From Xiphydria camelus (Eukaryota > Arthropoda > Insecta > Hymenoptera > Xiphydriidae), in the NCBI GenBank assembly GCA_963678675.1, contig OY783196.1:20686827-20750826 (forward strand): a DNA stretch of 64,000 bases, given 5' to 3'. The notes beneath the pieces were generated by a model. The model had not been told where the DNA came from, did not search any database, and saw only the letters and a program-made list of their open reading frames with translations. The position numbers were made by a program, and so were the translations under genes. Every line of letters begins with the position of its first letter. Position 1 is the first letter of the stretch. Positions 24,563 through 37,360 of this stretch are shown here, one piece after another.

Positions 24563-24564
24563 GA

Positions 24565-25420
24565 GATTGATTAAAGATAAGGGAATAAATAACTAAAATT
24601 AATCTTTAGTATAACTGTACAACGAAACAAGAAGAGGCGTGCATTACCTCCCCTCTTACGTGGAGGTGGGGCTGCAATCCACCTAAATTAACTACCACGG
24701 CTAAAGAAATACAGGTTCCTTAGTTCACTAATGAGTACCTAATGTAATGAGTTATGACCTTTGAATATACTCGTATTACATTCGCGTAAAAAAATAAAGA
24801 ATACGTAGTAAAGTCGTAAAACCAGTTGAAATTCAACGGAAGGACTGTCTAAAATTATAAACACTTTATTTCAAAATAAATACAGATATACATAAAAAGT
24901 CCGAACAGACTTTTACGTTTGAAGTACGTTTTTGTATCAACATACGATGCTGTCATTTCTTCTTAAATTAAATGCAATAACTATACCTATATGGTAATTC
25001 ATTTGCAATTAAGGTAACTCGTTTCACAACATTATGATTGATTACAGTTACCGATATACCTACCTCCTTTCATCCCATCTTCCGTACATTCTCACACTGA
25101 ATAAATTTTAATTAATTTCGAATTGCATTCAAATTAATTGAACATGTTTTTTATATTTATCATTCTTTGTAAATCGATATCGTGTAAATTACGTTAAAGA
25201 AACTTTTATAAATTCAGGAAACTATGAGATTTTAATTCAAAATTTGATGAAACTGGCTTGCGTGTTCCCTATTTATTTCGATGGAATAATTACAAACTAA
25301 CTGTAATTTTACTAATAAAAGTGTTTGTGGAACACAGTACTTACTTAAGAAAGAAGAGGGGTTGTTGTTCAGTTACCGCTTAAGGGCGAACTAGCTCTGT
25401 CAATATCAGTTTAAGATATA
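24565..25420 (+). promoter_or_regulatory. Orphan OR upstream block (no gene follows)
   Basis: Homologous to the flank just upstream of OR-E (60400-61290) and nearly identical to 54738-55600. The core is ACCTCCCCTCTTACGTGGAGG, then CCACGGCTAAAGAAATAC, then CACTAATGAGTA. Homology to the OR-E 5' region stops about 25 bases before where its ATG would be, so this is the upstream region of a lost receptor gene, or a retained shared regulatory element. Confidence 0.6.
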
Positions 25421-28091
25421 CGTGACGAAATCATAGAGAAATCGTACTCTGACTATAAATCATGAATGTATATATTTTTTAAGAACTCAATAAGCAGAGT
25501 TTAGACGAACCTGGGGTTTGTATTCGGAGTAAAGCTATAGCTTTACTATAGTAGTGACAGTTTGTCCACTCCGGCCCGCATGACCGATAAGGGAAATCGA
25601 TAATCGGTGCAACGAACTACTGACCTCAGAAGGTTTTGAGGTTCGAAAGGCCACTCATTTTTAACAACTAAATTATTTTACCAAACTAATATAATATGAA
25701 GTATTGTGCTATATTGTTTCTTGAATATTTCTGTTCAATTTAATCAATCATAGTTATTTGTATGTGTAGCAGGAAATCAGGAAATGAAAGGATCCTTCTA
25801 CGAATGTTAGATATACGAATTCTGCGTTGAAGTGACATAGTGTGACAGCACTATGGGTGTTAATTAAAATTTGTAGGGAAATAGAAAAAAAAGAGGGAGA
25901 AAGATTGAAGGGAGGGAGAGAAAGAGAGAAGGGAAGGGGGTGAACAGAAGTGGGAGTGATCGGTAGAGGGGGAAAAAGAGCAAAGGGATGGGATGGAGAG
26001 GGCGGGATGGAGGAGGAGAAATGAAGAGGGAGAATGAGGGAGAGGGAGAAGTGGTTCATCCGTTTACTTTTCGCAATAATGAGTTATCTTCATATCATCT
26101 TCATATTACATTAGAGTAGGACGCTTATTATTTCACCATCCATAGGAGGACTGGCAAAATAATAAAACATGTATCCAGAGGAGTAACTGGAAAATAGTAG
26201 GGATACACTTATACATTATATTCAATATGTTGGTGCACAAACAGAACTACATAGGAGTGTGCATCTGCAATGGGTCGCACCACATACTATCAGAATGACA
26301 GCAAGAAATGGAGGATGGCGAAATAATCGAATGACGAAAAACTAAATATTCCACTGTACCTACATTCTAATTGAGCTTTACCGAATACGACTTTATTTAT
26401 CTGTATTTTCGTATTTCATCCATACTGTGCTATTGCTATAGCTGAGGTCAAAGCGCTGTTCACATTACAACGCAAATCGCGGTTGTTGTCTCATAACTTC
26501 AACTGAGTTCGACCCAACTGTGTGAACCTACAGCGGTGTCGCTTGCATGTAAACAGATTCTTTACTCTTTGAAGTTTATCCCATTAGTTTGCTTATCTAC
26601 AGTATATCATGAACCGTTATAATTGACCGAATGTAGTGATGTTCTACTATTGGACAAGATAGAGCGAAAATACTTTCGTGTCTCTGTCTGTCTGACTGTT
26701 TGTCTGTTTGTTTGTCTCGCGATAACTTTAATACTTTTGCCGATCTTGGCGAGACCTTCAGCACATTGTATGTTCCTTGGAGGATGCGATTGGAAGGGTG
26801 GAAAGAGAATTAATCATCCCTAACGTAGGCGGAGCTATTATAGGAAATAACGTTTCCTGACTTTAAACTCCGAATGCTGCAAAAACAATGCTAAATAGCC
26901 CAAAATTTTACATAGATAATTTTGTAGAGGATACAATTTTCAACGAAGAAGACTAGGAACGCTTATATTTAGCTATAATGCTTTAGACGTAGCGAGCGCT
27001 CATATTTGTCGCTCACAAATTCAACGTTTACACGTACCCGTGCGCCGTATGTACGCTCGAGAACAATGAATCTGTCCGATGCACTCTCAATCTACGACTC
27101 CAATGAGGTCTACTATTTGCAGAACTACTAGTAATTAACATAATATTTTATACCCATTTACTAAATTTTACACCGGTTACTTTCTACTTCTTATGGTCAT
27201 TCACCGCCATTCACCGCCATTAATTAAATTTTTTTCTCAATTCCTATTATAGTTTAAATAACTTATATTTACGATTCAAATAAGTCAAGATACAAAATCC
27301 GCATGCACAACGTCCGTTATGTGACGTGTTGCGAAAGCTACAAACAGATGGAAAGCACTGAATAATACAGATGAAGCGTAACGATCAATATGAGCTTTTG
27401 TTGCCTAGAGACATGGCATGGAGATACATACCTTCCTGAGAAATATTTTTAAATTATTTGGGGTGTGATTTTTATTTTTATAAAAGATATAATGCAAATT
27501 AAGAAATCGACTGTTCTGTTAACCTATGAAAACGTTAACTTTAATGAAAAAGATATTCTGGAGCATTACATTATTTTATAGAGGCAAATTCAAACAACGA
27601 AATGTAATCGATTCAAATTCGTTTATTAAATGAATATAAAAAATGAATCCTACACTTCATCTTGCCCCGTTAATCATTTACACGTATTCATAATACAATT
27701 ATAATTGAAGTAATAGGCTTTCATAGATTAAACAGTTTAAAAATGTATTTTCAGATGTATTGAGTCTTCGCCATTTTTTGCTTTTAAGTATTACCAATCC
27801 CCCCATGATGCGCTGTCTGCTCTCAGCGCAATTGTCATGCGCATTTCATCTATATTGACTTTTGTCAGCGCCAATAGCGCGTCCTACTATAATCTTTACG
27901 TTTTCTCCACCGATATTGGGTACGCTTCCCTCCAGTATTATAATGTTTGAACTGGCCCACATGTAACTCTTAATTAGTAACTAGGAAACTATGGAATGGG
28001 AAAGACGAAGATGTCGGGATGGCACACATCATACGTCAAATGATTCAATTATGATAAGGAGTACCTATTGTTAGGAGCACAAGTATATATA

Positions 28092-28470
28092 GGGTGACTT
28101 CGCCGGTTAGCCGACCGCACCCTGTTTTCGACCAGCTGTGAAAATAGGAATATCAGCGCATTTTTTATATTTTTGACTACGCCACTGCATAAATCCACCA
28201 TTCAACTACACTTATAAGAAGTGGCACCCCCTTACGGTTTAAAACTAACTTTAGGAAATGGGTGGTCGAGAATGGGGAAAAACAGAATTTTTTTTCACAT
28301 ATGTACTTTTTTATTTTCAGAAAGATTTAGCTACATTTGTAACATTTAGGCCAATTCTATATTTCCTGTGGATTCGATATGTTTTAGTTTGAACATTTGC
28401 ATATATGTTGGATTTGCGCATTGTTGAAAACCAAACTAATGTAATCTGATCGAAAACCGGCGAAGTCACC
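28092..28470. mobile_element. TA-flanked MITE
   Basis: The ends GGGTGACTTCGCCGGTT and AACCGGCGAAGTCACCC are inverted repeats, with TA on each side. The element is missing from the partner block near 58290, which marks it as a recent insertion here or a loss there. No open frame. Confidence 0.8.
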
Positions 28471-28634
28471 CTATTAGTAAAACAAATAACGCTGACCTCA
28501 AAGCCATGAAATATTATATGGAAAACATTCTCAGCGTGTTTTAGGATTCATTTATTTAAGGAATTTTAAACATTTGGTGCAGAAAGTGAGATAGGTATAT
28601 CTTTTCCAATTAAACCTATGGTTCAAATACTTAA

Positions 28635-28857
28635 CACTGAAAAAAAAATTTGTTTCATTCAACTGTCGGTGAGGTTAAATACGGCGAACCTCACGGTGTA
28701 AGTATTTAAAATAGATATTAACCTATTTCAACTTCCAATTGGTTGTGTCAACTCTATGTATTTGTCCTTACAGTCTTATGCTACTGAAATAGTTACGCCG
28801 TAACGCTCGCCATAATTAACCTCACCGATGGTTATATGAAGCACATTTTTTTCAATG
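28635..28857. mobile_element. MITE with about 60-bp inverted ends (copy 1)
   Basis: The left end (CACTGAAAAAAAA ... TCGGTGAGGTTAA) pairs with the right end (TTAACCTCACCGA ... TTTTTTTCAATG). It is shared with 58429-58650, so it predates the duplication. Confidence 0.75.
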
Positions 28858-29287
28858 CGGAAGTCATAACTGATAAGATCTTAAGGCAACAATACTAAAA
28901 CGCTTATTAGCGATCTTCTTTAAATTATCTGATCTACTTACTACTTACAGATCTTTGTCTCCTGAGAGAAGTCAAGAGAGTATCATAATTTATCAGAACT
29001 AATTTAATTTGAATAGGGGGAACATTTTGATGCATTATTTAATTATTCTTAGATTTATTGATCATCAAATCATTGCGAAAGTAACTGGTATTTAAAAAGT
29101 AGTATTTCTTTATGTATTGCAGCAGCGAAACGTACCATAAATTCATAGACGATGAACACATAATATACAGATCTTTGTTTTCCGATATTTACTTGTACAC
29201 CGTGTAGCATTCGTGCGACGACACGCAACGGAAGAGATGGGAAGTCTTAAAAATAGAGCCCGCTTAGAAAGATGAAGTTGTCAAATC

Positions 29288-29702
29288 AAACGTGAAAAGC
29301 ACCGCCTCAATGTTGGCTTTGGTCACACTCGTCCTTGGGCGGTAAGCGTGGCTCTCGTTCTTGTCCTTTTCACGCCCTCCGGAAAATTCTTTGTGTCATG
29401 CAAACACACGGGTTCTTGACAAGGTATTGTTCCCGAACTGTGCCTGTAATCGCCACAAAGTTTGGCTTGGACTGACCCCCTTCTTGGCCAAAAACTTGAT
29501 TATAATTCATTGCTCCACAGAGACATGCACTTCTGTCTCGCTCATGGTTTCTTTTCATACTAAAGGGACTCGAGCGAATTGCTGGTCGGTTCTCTATTCT
29601 TCCTAACGGTACAAGCTATCTGCACATCAACTCCTTCAAGATCACGGACCCTTTCGTAATTAAAAAAAATCAGTCCCGTTCATATTTGATACACCCTCGT
29701 AC
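29288..29702 (-). pseudogene. Truncated mariner relic (N-terminal half only)
   Basis: Copy of 10646-11060: the minus strand again reads MSKTEAHVS...then the N-terminal helix-turn-helix region of a mariner transposase, and one terminal repeat (GTTCATATTTGATACACC) is kept. Everything beyond 29288 is replaced by sequence matching 59060-59075. The cut falls within a few bases of the internal deletion point of the first copy. Confidence 0.75.
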
Positions 29703-31420
29703 ATTATCCATTACAATTTTTACGATGACTTACGCGCACGTGAAAACTATTTCGTGCAATGATCCTCTTTCGATTTTTAACGATCTCGTAGTGCAGGCTT
29801 GTTCTCAAAATTGCGAATAAAATTGCCAACAGATGTATAAAGTACGAAGATTGAAAGATATAAATAAAACAGGAATAACGCTTAACGAAAGACAATTTAT
29901 ATCGGGACGTCGTTTGATTCACTTTTTTAATGCAGTCCCGAATCGCTAAATGTAAATCTGTTAAAAAAGTAGAGAACGATGAACGGTTCGGTTATCCATG
30001 ATTCTACTCATAATTTTTTATGTGCTGTACATAAAAGTACGATCATTGAGACCACGATGCATCGATCATGGTTTAGGCTTAAAACTGGACTGTATAATTA
30101 CACCAGCTGTACAGCTGTATATATACGTAGAATGACCGTCAGGGACATGTAAGTAGATTGAACTAAGATGATTCATTAATTTTTGCATTCGTGATAACGA
30201 AATATCGGTGAAAATATAATATACGTTATTAGTGTTGTGTATAAGGGTAATAAAAGTTAGACAATCGTAATTTGTCGGAAACCCGAACGTCATTTGTCGT
30301 ATTGTTTTGTTATATCGACGAATGTGTCTCTGATTTGACATTTCAAACGCTTTACAATTCTTTGCGAATTGTCTCCTCGATACAAATGAAAGTAAATATA
30401 ACATGTAATCAATATATTAGAACACACTGACAAATATAGCAGGTTAATGATTAAGACTACGGTTCGCTTCTCTTTTTTATGTCCTTGTTTAGACGCGCAA
30501 GAGGGTCAAGTTTATAGGACGCGTTTTCCATATAGGCTGACGAGTACTGTTATTAGCAATTTAAACAGATGAAATTGTACAGTTGTTGGCATTCTTATAT
30601 CTCTCTATTTAATATAGTCATCGTCAAAGGATGTCAGTTATTATCGGGGTGCCAACAATTATACCCATTACCTTACATAACTCACCAGTGAATTCGTTAG
30701 CGATACTATACAACGGTGGTGAAAGAAACGAAATACGTCTTTCTCCTTTTGGTAGGCTCAAATCCTTGAGAATCATTTACAGCGAATTTGCTTTGAATGC
30801 CCAATCGAATGAATGTCCAATCGAATTTACTTTGAATGCTTGGTCACAGACGAACTATACGTAATCTCGTGCGCTAAATTTTCCAACTATTTCCCACTGT
30901 GGATGAATATATTTTATTACATTGGCAAAAAAAGAATAATAGGGGCAAAACGCGTGCCGAAAGTTCTAGTCACGTGGAGAAATCGAAGATTGTATGCTAC
31001 ATTAATTATTACGATGACTGCATAAGATTAAATGCTATAAACAAATGGTTCGTGAGAGAAGTAACGACCATATTGACAGATAATGCTCACTTGTAATGTT
31101 TATTGTGAACAAAAAAATTTGTTTTGATTCCGACTTCACCATCAAGCGATGAGATAAAAACCGTAAGCGTCGGTCGGTCAAACTTTACGGAAGACAGTAA
31201 AATTCATGCCCGCGCGCGCGCGCGCGTCTGTGAGAACTTTCTAGAAGTGTTCGAAGTTGTATTTCTACCGCAACTTTTTCCGGTACCACGCCTGAGAGGG
31301 TGACTGCGGATGCATGCTGTCTATTGCCATTTTTAGCCATATACAGTGCGGAAGAGAATGGTAAGGGGTGGGAGTATAATCTAACCCTCTCATACCCGAC
31401 AGAAGACCCCAACTTTTCTT
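29703..31420. repeat. Second copy of the 11062-12580 and 15556-15875 blocks
   Basis: Continuous here because neither the Harbinger element nor the 1.77-kb element is present; this copy therefore shows the empty sites near 31045 and 31385. A (CG)n run lies at 31213-31227. No gene is supported. Confidence 0.7.
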
Positions 31421-31559
31421 TCGATTGCCCGCAGTTTGCTATTGATATCCGTATAAACCACTAGCAGTGTCGAGTAAACCTGCGACCACCGACAAATACT
31501 TTAATCAACTAGTACTTATCCCTAAAAATTTCAATTCTTAGTTAATGTAAAGAGTGAAC

Positions 31560-33993
31560 ATGTCAAGCAAAGAAAACTTCTCCGAGTACGCACGGTTGAA
31601 TACAATTTTACTTCAGTTAGCGGGTATAATACCTTTGAACGGTTCATCTTCCATGGCAAAAGAAGCAATCAGTCGACTTCTCATGGTAGCATGCCTTGCC
31701 GGTTATAACATAATTATGTTTTCCACCGTACAAGCATTACTGAACAGAGTAAGCTTCTCCTTTCAATATGTTGCAAGTGTAACACCAGTTGTATTATCAT
31801 CGACTATGGCGATTCCTAATTTTGATAACAATAATAATGAAACGATTAAACGATACATGGTTATTCCAAATATTGGAAATATTTCTAATTTCGAAATATC
31901 AGATACAAATCGCAAATAAAATAGAGTGAAGTGAGACCCTTCAGTTAATTATTAACTGCATTATTAGGAAGTTTGAGCTAGTAACCAACTTGTGCATTAC
32001 TTTTCATTGGACTAAAGTCATTCGATTATTTTTTTGTCACTCAGTGTCAAATACTCGGTTTCATGAGCGTCCTCAACGCATGTGAAATCATCTTTCACAC
32101 ACCAATTCGTAAGAAGTTCCACAGTGCGTGAAATAACCTGCGCAGTGCGTGAAATCGTCAACCTCGTATTGACACTTCGTGGCAAAAAATAGAATTCGTT
32201 ATTCGGTTGTTTCGCGCCGTTCTAGCGAGTGTGATTGCCGTACTCGCTTCGCTCGTACGGCAAACTTCACACTCGTTAGAAACAGCGCTTCACGCCCTAA
32301 TAACGAAAATAACTATTTCTCATCAAATGTTGTGTACATTTGCATAGGATACATCTAGAGACAAAGTATTTGAAGCGTTGGGGATTATAGTATTAACCGG
32401 TGGTGCTCAGCTGAAGCTAGTCATATTAACGGCTCATCGGGAGGATATTCAATACATTCTTTCGACCTTCGAAAATCTATGGCCCGATTCCGCTTCACCG
32501 AACTACAAGATCCTGATGAAATGGACAGGCTCTGCTAAACGATTGACGAGAAAAATCTGCCTTTTCATAACCGCCGTCGTAATCCAGTACTGTTTTTCCC
32601 CCCTGATAAAAAACGTACTGTTTATTAATAATTCAACTGAAAGAGTTTTACCTTTCGCGACTAACTTAGACCCTTTAGAAACGCCGACATACGAAATCGT
32701 ATACGTCATTCAAATAGTGTCCACTTATTTTGCGGGCATGTGCTGGGTAGTGGTAGCAACCGTGGCTCCTTTTCTCATCTTCAATATTTGCGGTCAATTG
32801 GATCTCGTGAATTTTGAGCTTAGTGAAATCTCTGAGGTAACTGAAACAGGTGGTCAGATACTAAACATCGAGCATGCTCTGAAAACCTGTATTCGACATC
32901 ACAAGATCATACTAGGGTGAGGGCATATTATACGAAACGAATTATCGCAAAAGCGCGATTTATTGACGCCATCACCAAACCTATCATCCATTCGGTATTG
33001 GTTGCTGCTAATGTTTTTCAATTGTTAGTAATATAGCATGTTCGAATATAATATCGAAAGGCAATGATTATGTGAGACTGACTTAAAAGTATATTCGATA
33101 TCATAAATCATAGATAAGTACAAGTATTCGTGTTCGATAAGTCGATAAATCTTTTTATAGCTGTTGCGAGAAATTGGAGAACATCTTGTGTTATGTTAAT
33201 TTAATCCAGCTGTTAACTTCCATGTACACGATATCGATATCCGCGGCGCAATTTATTCTGGTGAGAATTACTTTCGCAGAGATACAGAATTGTAAATTAT
33301 AAAATCGGAATGCTGGTTCTACTTGATATTTATTTAACTGTCTTATAAATTTCAAATCAGAAATACTCATAATTTTTGTACACAGTCAACTGGAAGTGAT
33401 CTATATCGATGTTATTGTCCACTCTTTATTGGCGTTCTCGAATTGCTGTTCCTCTGCTGGCCTGCGGATATATTACTCGCGACCGTAAGTACGATTAATA
33501 TACGACTATAATAAAAAAAGATCAAACTTTACTAAGCATTCAAACAGCTACTTCTACAATTATAACTTTTTTGAGAAGATCGTCGCAGGCCTACTCGCTG
33601 CTACTGCTAAGATTTCATTGATTGTTTCTCGCTATAGAGTTTTGAGCTGGCAAATGCAGTGTATTTCACACCTTGGCATTTTTACCCAAAACGAATTCAA
33701 TCTCGACTATTAATCATGATGATTCGGGCTCAGCAGCCGGCTTCACTGACAGCTGGAAAATTCGTTACAATATCCCTTGAGACATTTTGCTCTGTAAGAA
33801 CCAATTTCCTCATAAATGATTGAACTTTTCATATGTGGTAATCTTTGGCATAAATAAAAAATTCTGTATTTGTGATCATTTTTATCTTACAGATAATTTA
33901 TATACGTACTTATTTCCTTTATTTTGACATTGCCATTTCTTTCAGATTATGTCGGGTTCCTTCTCTTTCTTCACAGTGTTAATAAATGTATAA
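31560..33993 (+). CDS. Odorant receptor, full length (OR-B)
   Basis: Exons 31560-31748, 32348-32916, 33161-33260, 33386-33484, 33638-33793 and 33946-33993 have the same sizes and phases as OR-A and encode 386 residues. I start at ATG 31560 (MSSKENFSEYARL) because it aligns with the OR-A start. Exon 2 differs from OR-A at about 21 of 180 residues; the hallmark segments are kept (HHKIILGCCEKLE, LLFLCWPAD, RAQQPASLTAGKF, IMSGSFSFF). It is the duplicate of OR-A and should likewise be an Orco-dependent olfactory receptor of unknown ligand. Intron 1 contains an extra 280-bp insertion. AATAAA occurs at 34045. Confidence 0.9.
32034..32313. mobile_element. Inverted-repeat insertion in OR-B intron 1
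   Basis: Absent from OR-A intron 1. It contains a hairpin of about 50-bp imperfect arms (CGTTATTCGG ... CCCTAATAACG; GAGTGTGATTGCCGTA with TACGGCAAACTTCACACTC) at 32199-32305 and an outer pair AGTGTCAAATAC / GTATTGACACT at 32042-32185. Confidence 0.65.
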
Positions 33994-34081
33994 CCATAAT
34001 GCCACTGTTTGCTAGTGTTACCTGGTAAAAAAGTAGCCGTGAAAAATAAACTCTAATTTCATTGACCTATTCTATGAAAAG

Positions 34082-34453
34082 TCTAATTATTATTATGTAA
34101 TGTGAATGAGAAAGATAATATAGTTGGCAAACAATTTATAGAACGAATAAAGGTTCGTTTTAAACTGTGTATTCTATTTATTGTGCGACCGAATGCATAA
34201 TTTTATACGAAGAAGTCTAAAGAATTTAAAAAAAATGAAATTACAAGATTTAGTCGGATTTATGTAATTTATGTATATAATATACTTATAAGAGCATACC
34301 ATTTTAAATGGTTTTGATTGAACTTTTGATCTTAACTCATATTTCGGTTTAATACATTGCAATAATATTGAGCGGTCCATCAATATATTCCTTGTTTTCT
34401 TTAGTCTCTTGATCAGAACTAGAATTACTATTCTTATATAGTTCATTAGCTGG
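34082..34453. other. Insertion of about 370 bp downstream of OR-B
   Basis: Sequence between TATGAAAAG and AATTGAAACAATTTTTACAG is present here and missing after OR-A (about 20055). It is AT-rich; I see no convincing terminal repeats or gene. Confidence 0.55.
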
Positions 34454-36745
34454 AATTGAAACAATTTTTACAGGTACAGATTAATTTCCTCATACGTATC
34501 CTCTTTCAATGTAGATGACTATCGCTATCTCTTGACTCATACGTTCACAATCTTGAAAGCTTTCGAGCTTACCGGCTAATACACTAACAATGATACAAAT
34601 AATTTACCGATTCAAATAACCGTCGACATGAATACTGCCAAGAAAACATATTTATTTAATTCGAATATATTTTCATTGAATGAAGTAAATTTTATTCGAA
34701 TCAAATGTAGATTCATTCAATTCAATGAACATACATTTGTCTGAAATAACTTGGCAGTATTCATATCGATGGTTACTTGAACTGGATAATTACTTTTCTC
34801 AGTGTAAGCAATTATGTATATGTAGCGTTTTCGACTGGAAAAAACTGTGTACACTTTTGTTACACTTTCTTGGAATATGCGCTACTATTACACAAATAGA
34901 AACACTAGAATTCATTAATGGCTTATAATTATTAAAAAGTATAGCACGAGTGAACAATATTCTTCTTTTAGATAAATATGCCACGAAAGTATTGTACCAG
35001 TGTACACTGGTATTACACTTTTTTCCCCAGTCGGAAACATTAGTAATAAATAACATACTCATTGCTCTCATGGTTTTCCTTTGAAACTATATCACAATAT
35101 GATTATACGGCATACGATAAATCGTCTTCTTTTCCTTCTTTATTACCTGCCCGCAACTGCTCTACCGACGAATGTATAATCTGCCGCGATTGCAGAAAAT
35201 CTAATTCTGTAATTTAATTAATTTATATTATTGCGTATGTATTTTATATGTAATTCTTAGTATTAATAAATCAATTTTCTTACTATACAAATTCTCTTAC
35301 AGATTTATTTGTTTACTAATCCTTGCCCTTCTATATATTGTGCTATTATGAGGACGGTAGTCATAGGACGATATGCTGTGTTGTTTACACAAATATATGT
35401 ATCTACTAATTTTCTTTTTCCTATACCTATATCATGTAACTATGTATAAAGACGGTAGTCATAAAACTGTAAGCTGCTATGTAGTATTTTTTAGACTCTA
35501 GGCTGTACGCTATTAGTCGAAGGCTTAAAAACGCCATATCATTGGCTGCAATGACGCGCAGTATCCGGTAAAATTTCGAGAAAAGATCTCTGAAGTCTAA
35601 CTCAGGCGATCAGAATGGATCAGACACTAGGAGTCTTCTTCCGAGACCTGATGACGGTTCATAACATACGCTCCTATGTGTTCTATATTGTACGTATAGT
35701 TAGAAGTTAAATTGTATCACATCAGGAATATTATTTAATAATATCGATGGAATCATACTGAATTATTAAAAAATATATAGGTATATTTATATATACTTAT
35801 ATTTTTTTTTAAGAATTCAGTTTCAAGAGTTTAGACGTTCCTAGAGGATATGTATTCTGAGTACAGCTTGTAGTGAGAGTTCAATATTTTTCATCCATTC
35901 CGATTGTATGGCAAATAAAGGAAATTGATAATATTGGTGCAATGAACTGCTGACATCAGAAGTTTTAAGCTCCGAATGGGCACTCATTGTTAACAATTAA
36001 ATTATCTTACTAAAACTTATATACGAACTAAGGTATTACATTATTTGTTGAATATTTCTGATGAACTGATTTTATTATATTATAGTTATTTATGCATGCA
36101 GCAGAAAATTAAAAAATGAAAGGATAATTCTATAAATATTAGACATACGCACTCTACGTAGAAGTGACTGTAAACGTCAATTAAAATTTATAGGAAAGTA
36201 GAGAAAGAAAAAGAGCGAGAAAGAGAAAACAAGAGGGGATAATCGGATGAGAGAGAAGGGCAGGGGAGGTGGGAGAAGAAGGGAGGAGGAGGGGAAAAGA
36301 TAGGTGGTTCATGCATTGAATTTTTTACAATAATGAGTTATGTTTATATAATCTTTATATTACATTAGAGTTAAGGTGTCCATTATTTTGCCATCTACGA
36401 GAAGACTAGTGAAATAGGAAGACATGCATCTAGAGGAGTGGCTGATAAATAGTAGGGATACATGTACACGTCATATTTGATGTGTTGGCGCATAAGACGG
36501 AACTGCATAGAAGTGTGCGTCTGCCTCACGATGCAAGTTACGGTTGTGTTTTATATTATTCAAACGGAATTCGATCCGACTGTGTGAACCTACAGCGGTA
36601 TCGCTTGCACGTCAACAGATTCTCTACGTCTTGGCGTTTACCCTATTGATTTACTCAGTTATAGTACATCATGGACCGTAATAATAATAGATTACTAAAG
36701 TAAAATCTACTTGTCTGTTCGTCGGATAATGTAAAGTTAAATAAA
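34454..36745. repeat. Second copy of the 20065-22620 intergenic block
   Basis: Shares the ACCAGTGTACACTGGT palindrome (near 34996), the tandem GACGGTAGTCATA pair and the GA tract (36190-36300) with the first copy. No gene is supported. Confidence 0.65.
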
Positions 36746-36831
36746 CCATAGACTTATGTGTATAATCACAGAGTCAAAGATAATACGAAGATTGTCCGAA
36801 AAGTTTCCAGCCACAGCATGAAGATGACGTT

Positions 36832-36978
36832 AAGGCCATCACACGTGAAAAAACGTAAGCAGTAATAGTAAGGATTGACCAATTAGAAAGCCTATTTAAG
36901 CATAATTCCGTAACAATGATATTTCTGATTGGTCAATCCTTACTGTTACTGCTTACGTTTTTTCACGTGTGATGGCCT
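36832..36978. repeat. Long-armed hairpin or MITE
   Basis: Arms of about 53 bp (36832-36884 and 36925-36978) are near-perfect complements (AAGGCCATCACACGTG ... CACGTGTGATGGCCTT) around a 40-bp loop. It lies inside the insertion that separates the two duplicates at 36750-38995. A mariner-end-like TTGTCCGAAAAGTTTCC sits just left. Confidence 0.75.
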
Positions 36979-37360
36979 TTACTCATAAAATGCAAGAATT
37001 TAATTACGGAACGATATTCAATTTTTTTCCATCCTAGCAAAAGCGCACGCGTCGGCTGATACAAATGACTATCAAACAATAGCTAAATTTCCAGAATGGC
37101 TATAATTTCCACAAGTATCTTTAAAAATATGTACGTTTGTAATACGAGAGCGGTTTTGATCAGTCACCAGGCCTTCATAGTATTGAAGCTAGAGATTTTT
37201 CGAACGCGATCCACGTAAATATATATAATATTTATTACTTTTTTGAAATATAAACATACGTCTGCAATCGCTCCTGGGTTTTGCTATCTTTATAATTGGA
37301 AGAGAGTGGAAAAACAACTAAAAGAGAATACAAAAATTCCATTACACAATATTGATAATG

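Larger units (their letters stand above)
25480..29275. repeat. Duplicated intergenic block (partner 55660-59075)
   Basis: A long near-identical match to 55660-59075, with a GA-rich tract at 25862-26050, a TCTGTCTGTCTG microsatellite near 26682-26717 and two MITEs listed separately. No gene is supported; the open frames on the GA-rich complement are low complexity. Confidence 0.65.

Noticed and set aside
25754..26059. Ser/Pro/Leu-rich minus-strand frame (also 56036-56252)
   Set aside because: It is only the complement of a purine-rich low-complexity tract.
26490..26530. GTTCGACCC motif resembling a tRNA B-box, repeated in the spacer blocks
   Set aside because: No matching A-box at the right distance and no cloverleaf; repetition is explained by the segmental duplication.
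26680..26720. TCTGTCTGTCTG run
   Set aside because: Ordinary microsatellite copied with the block.
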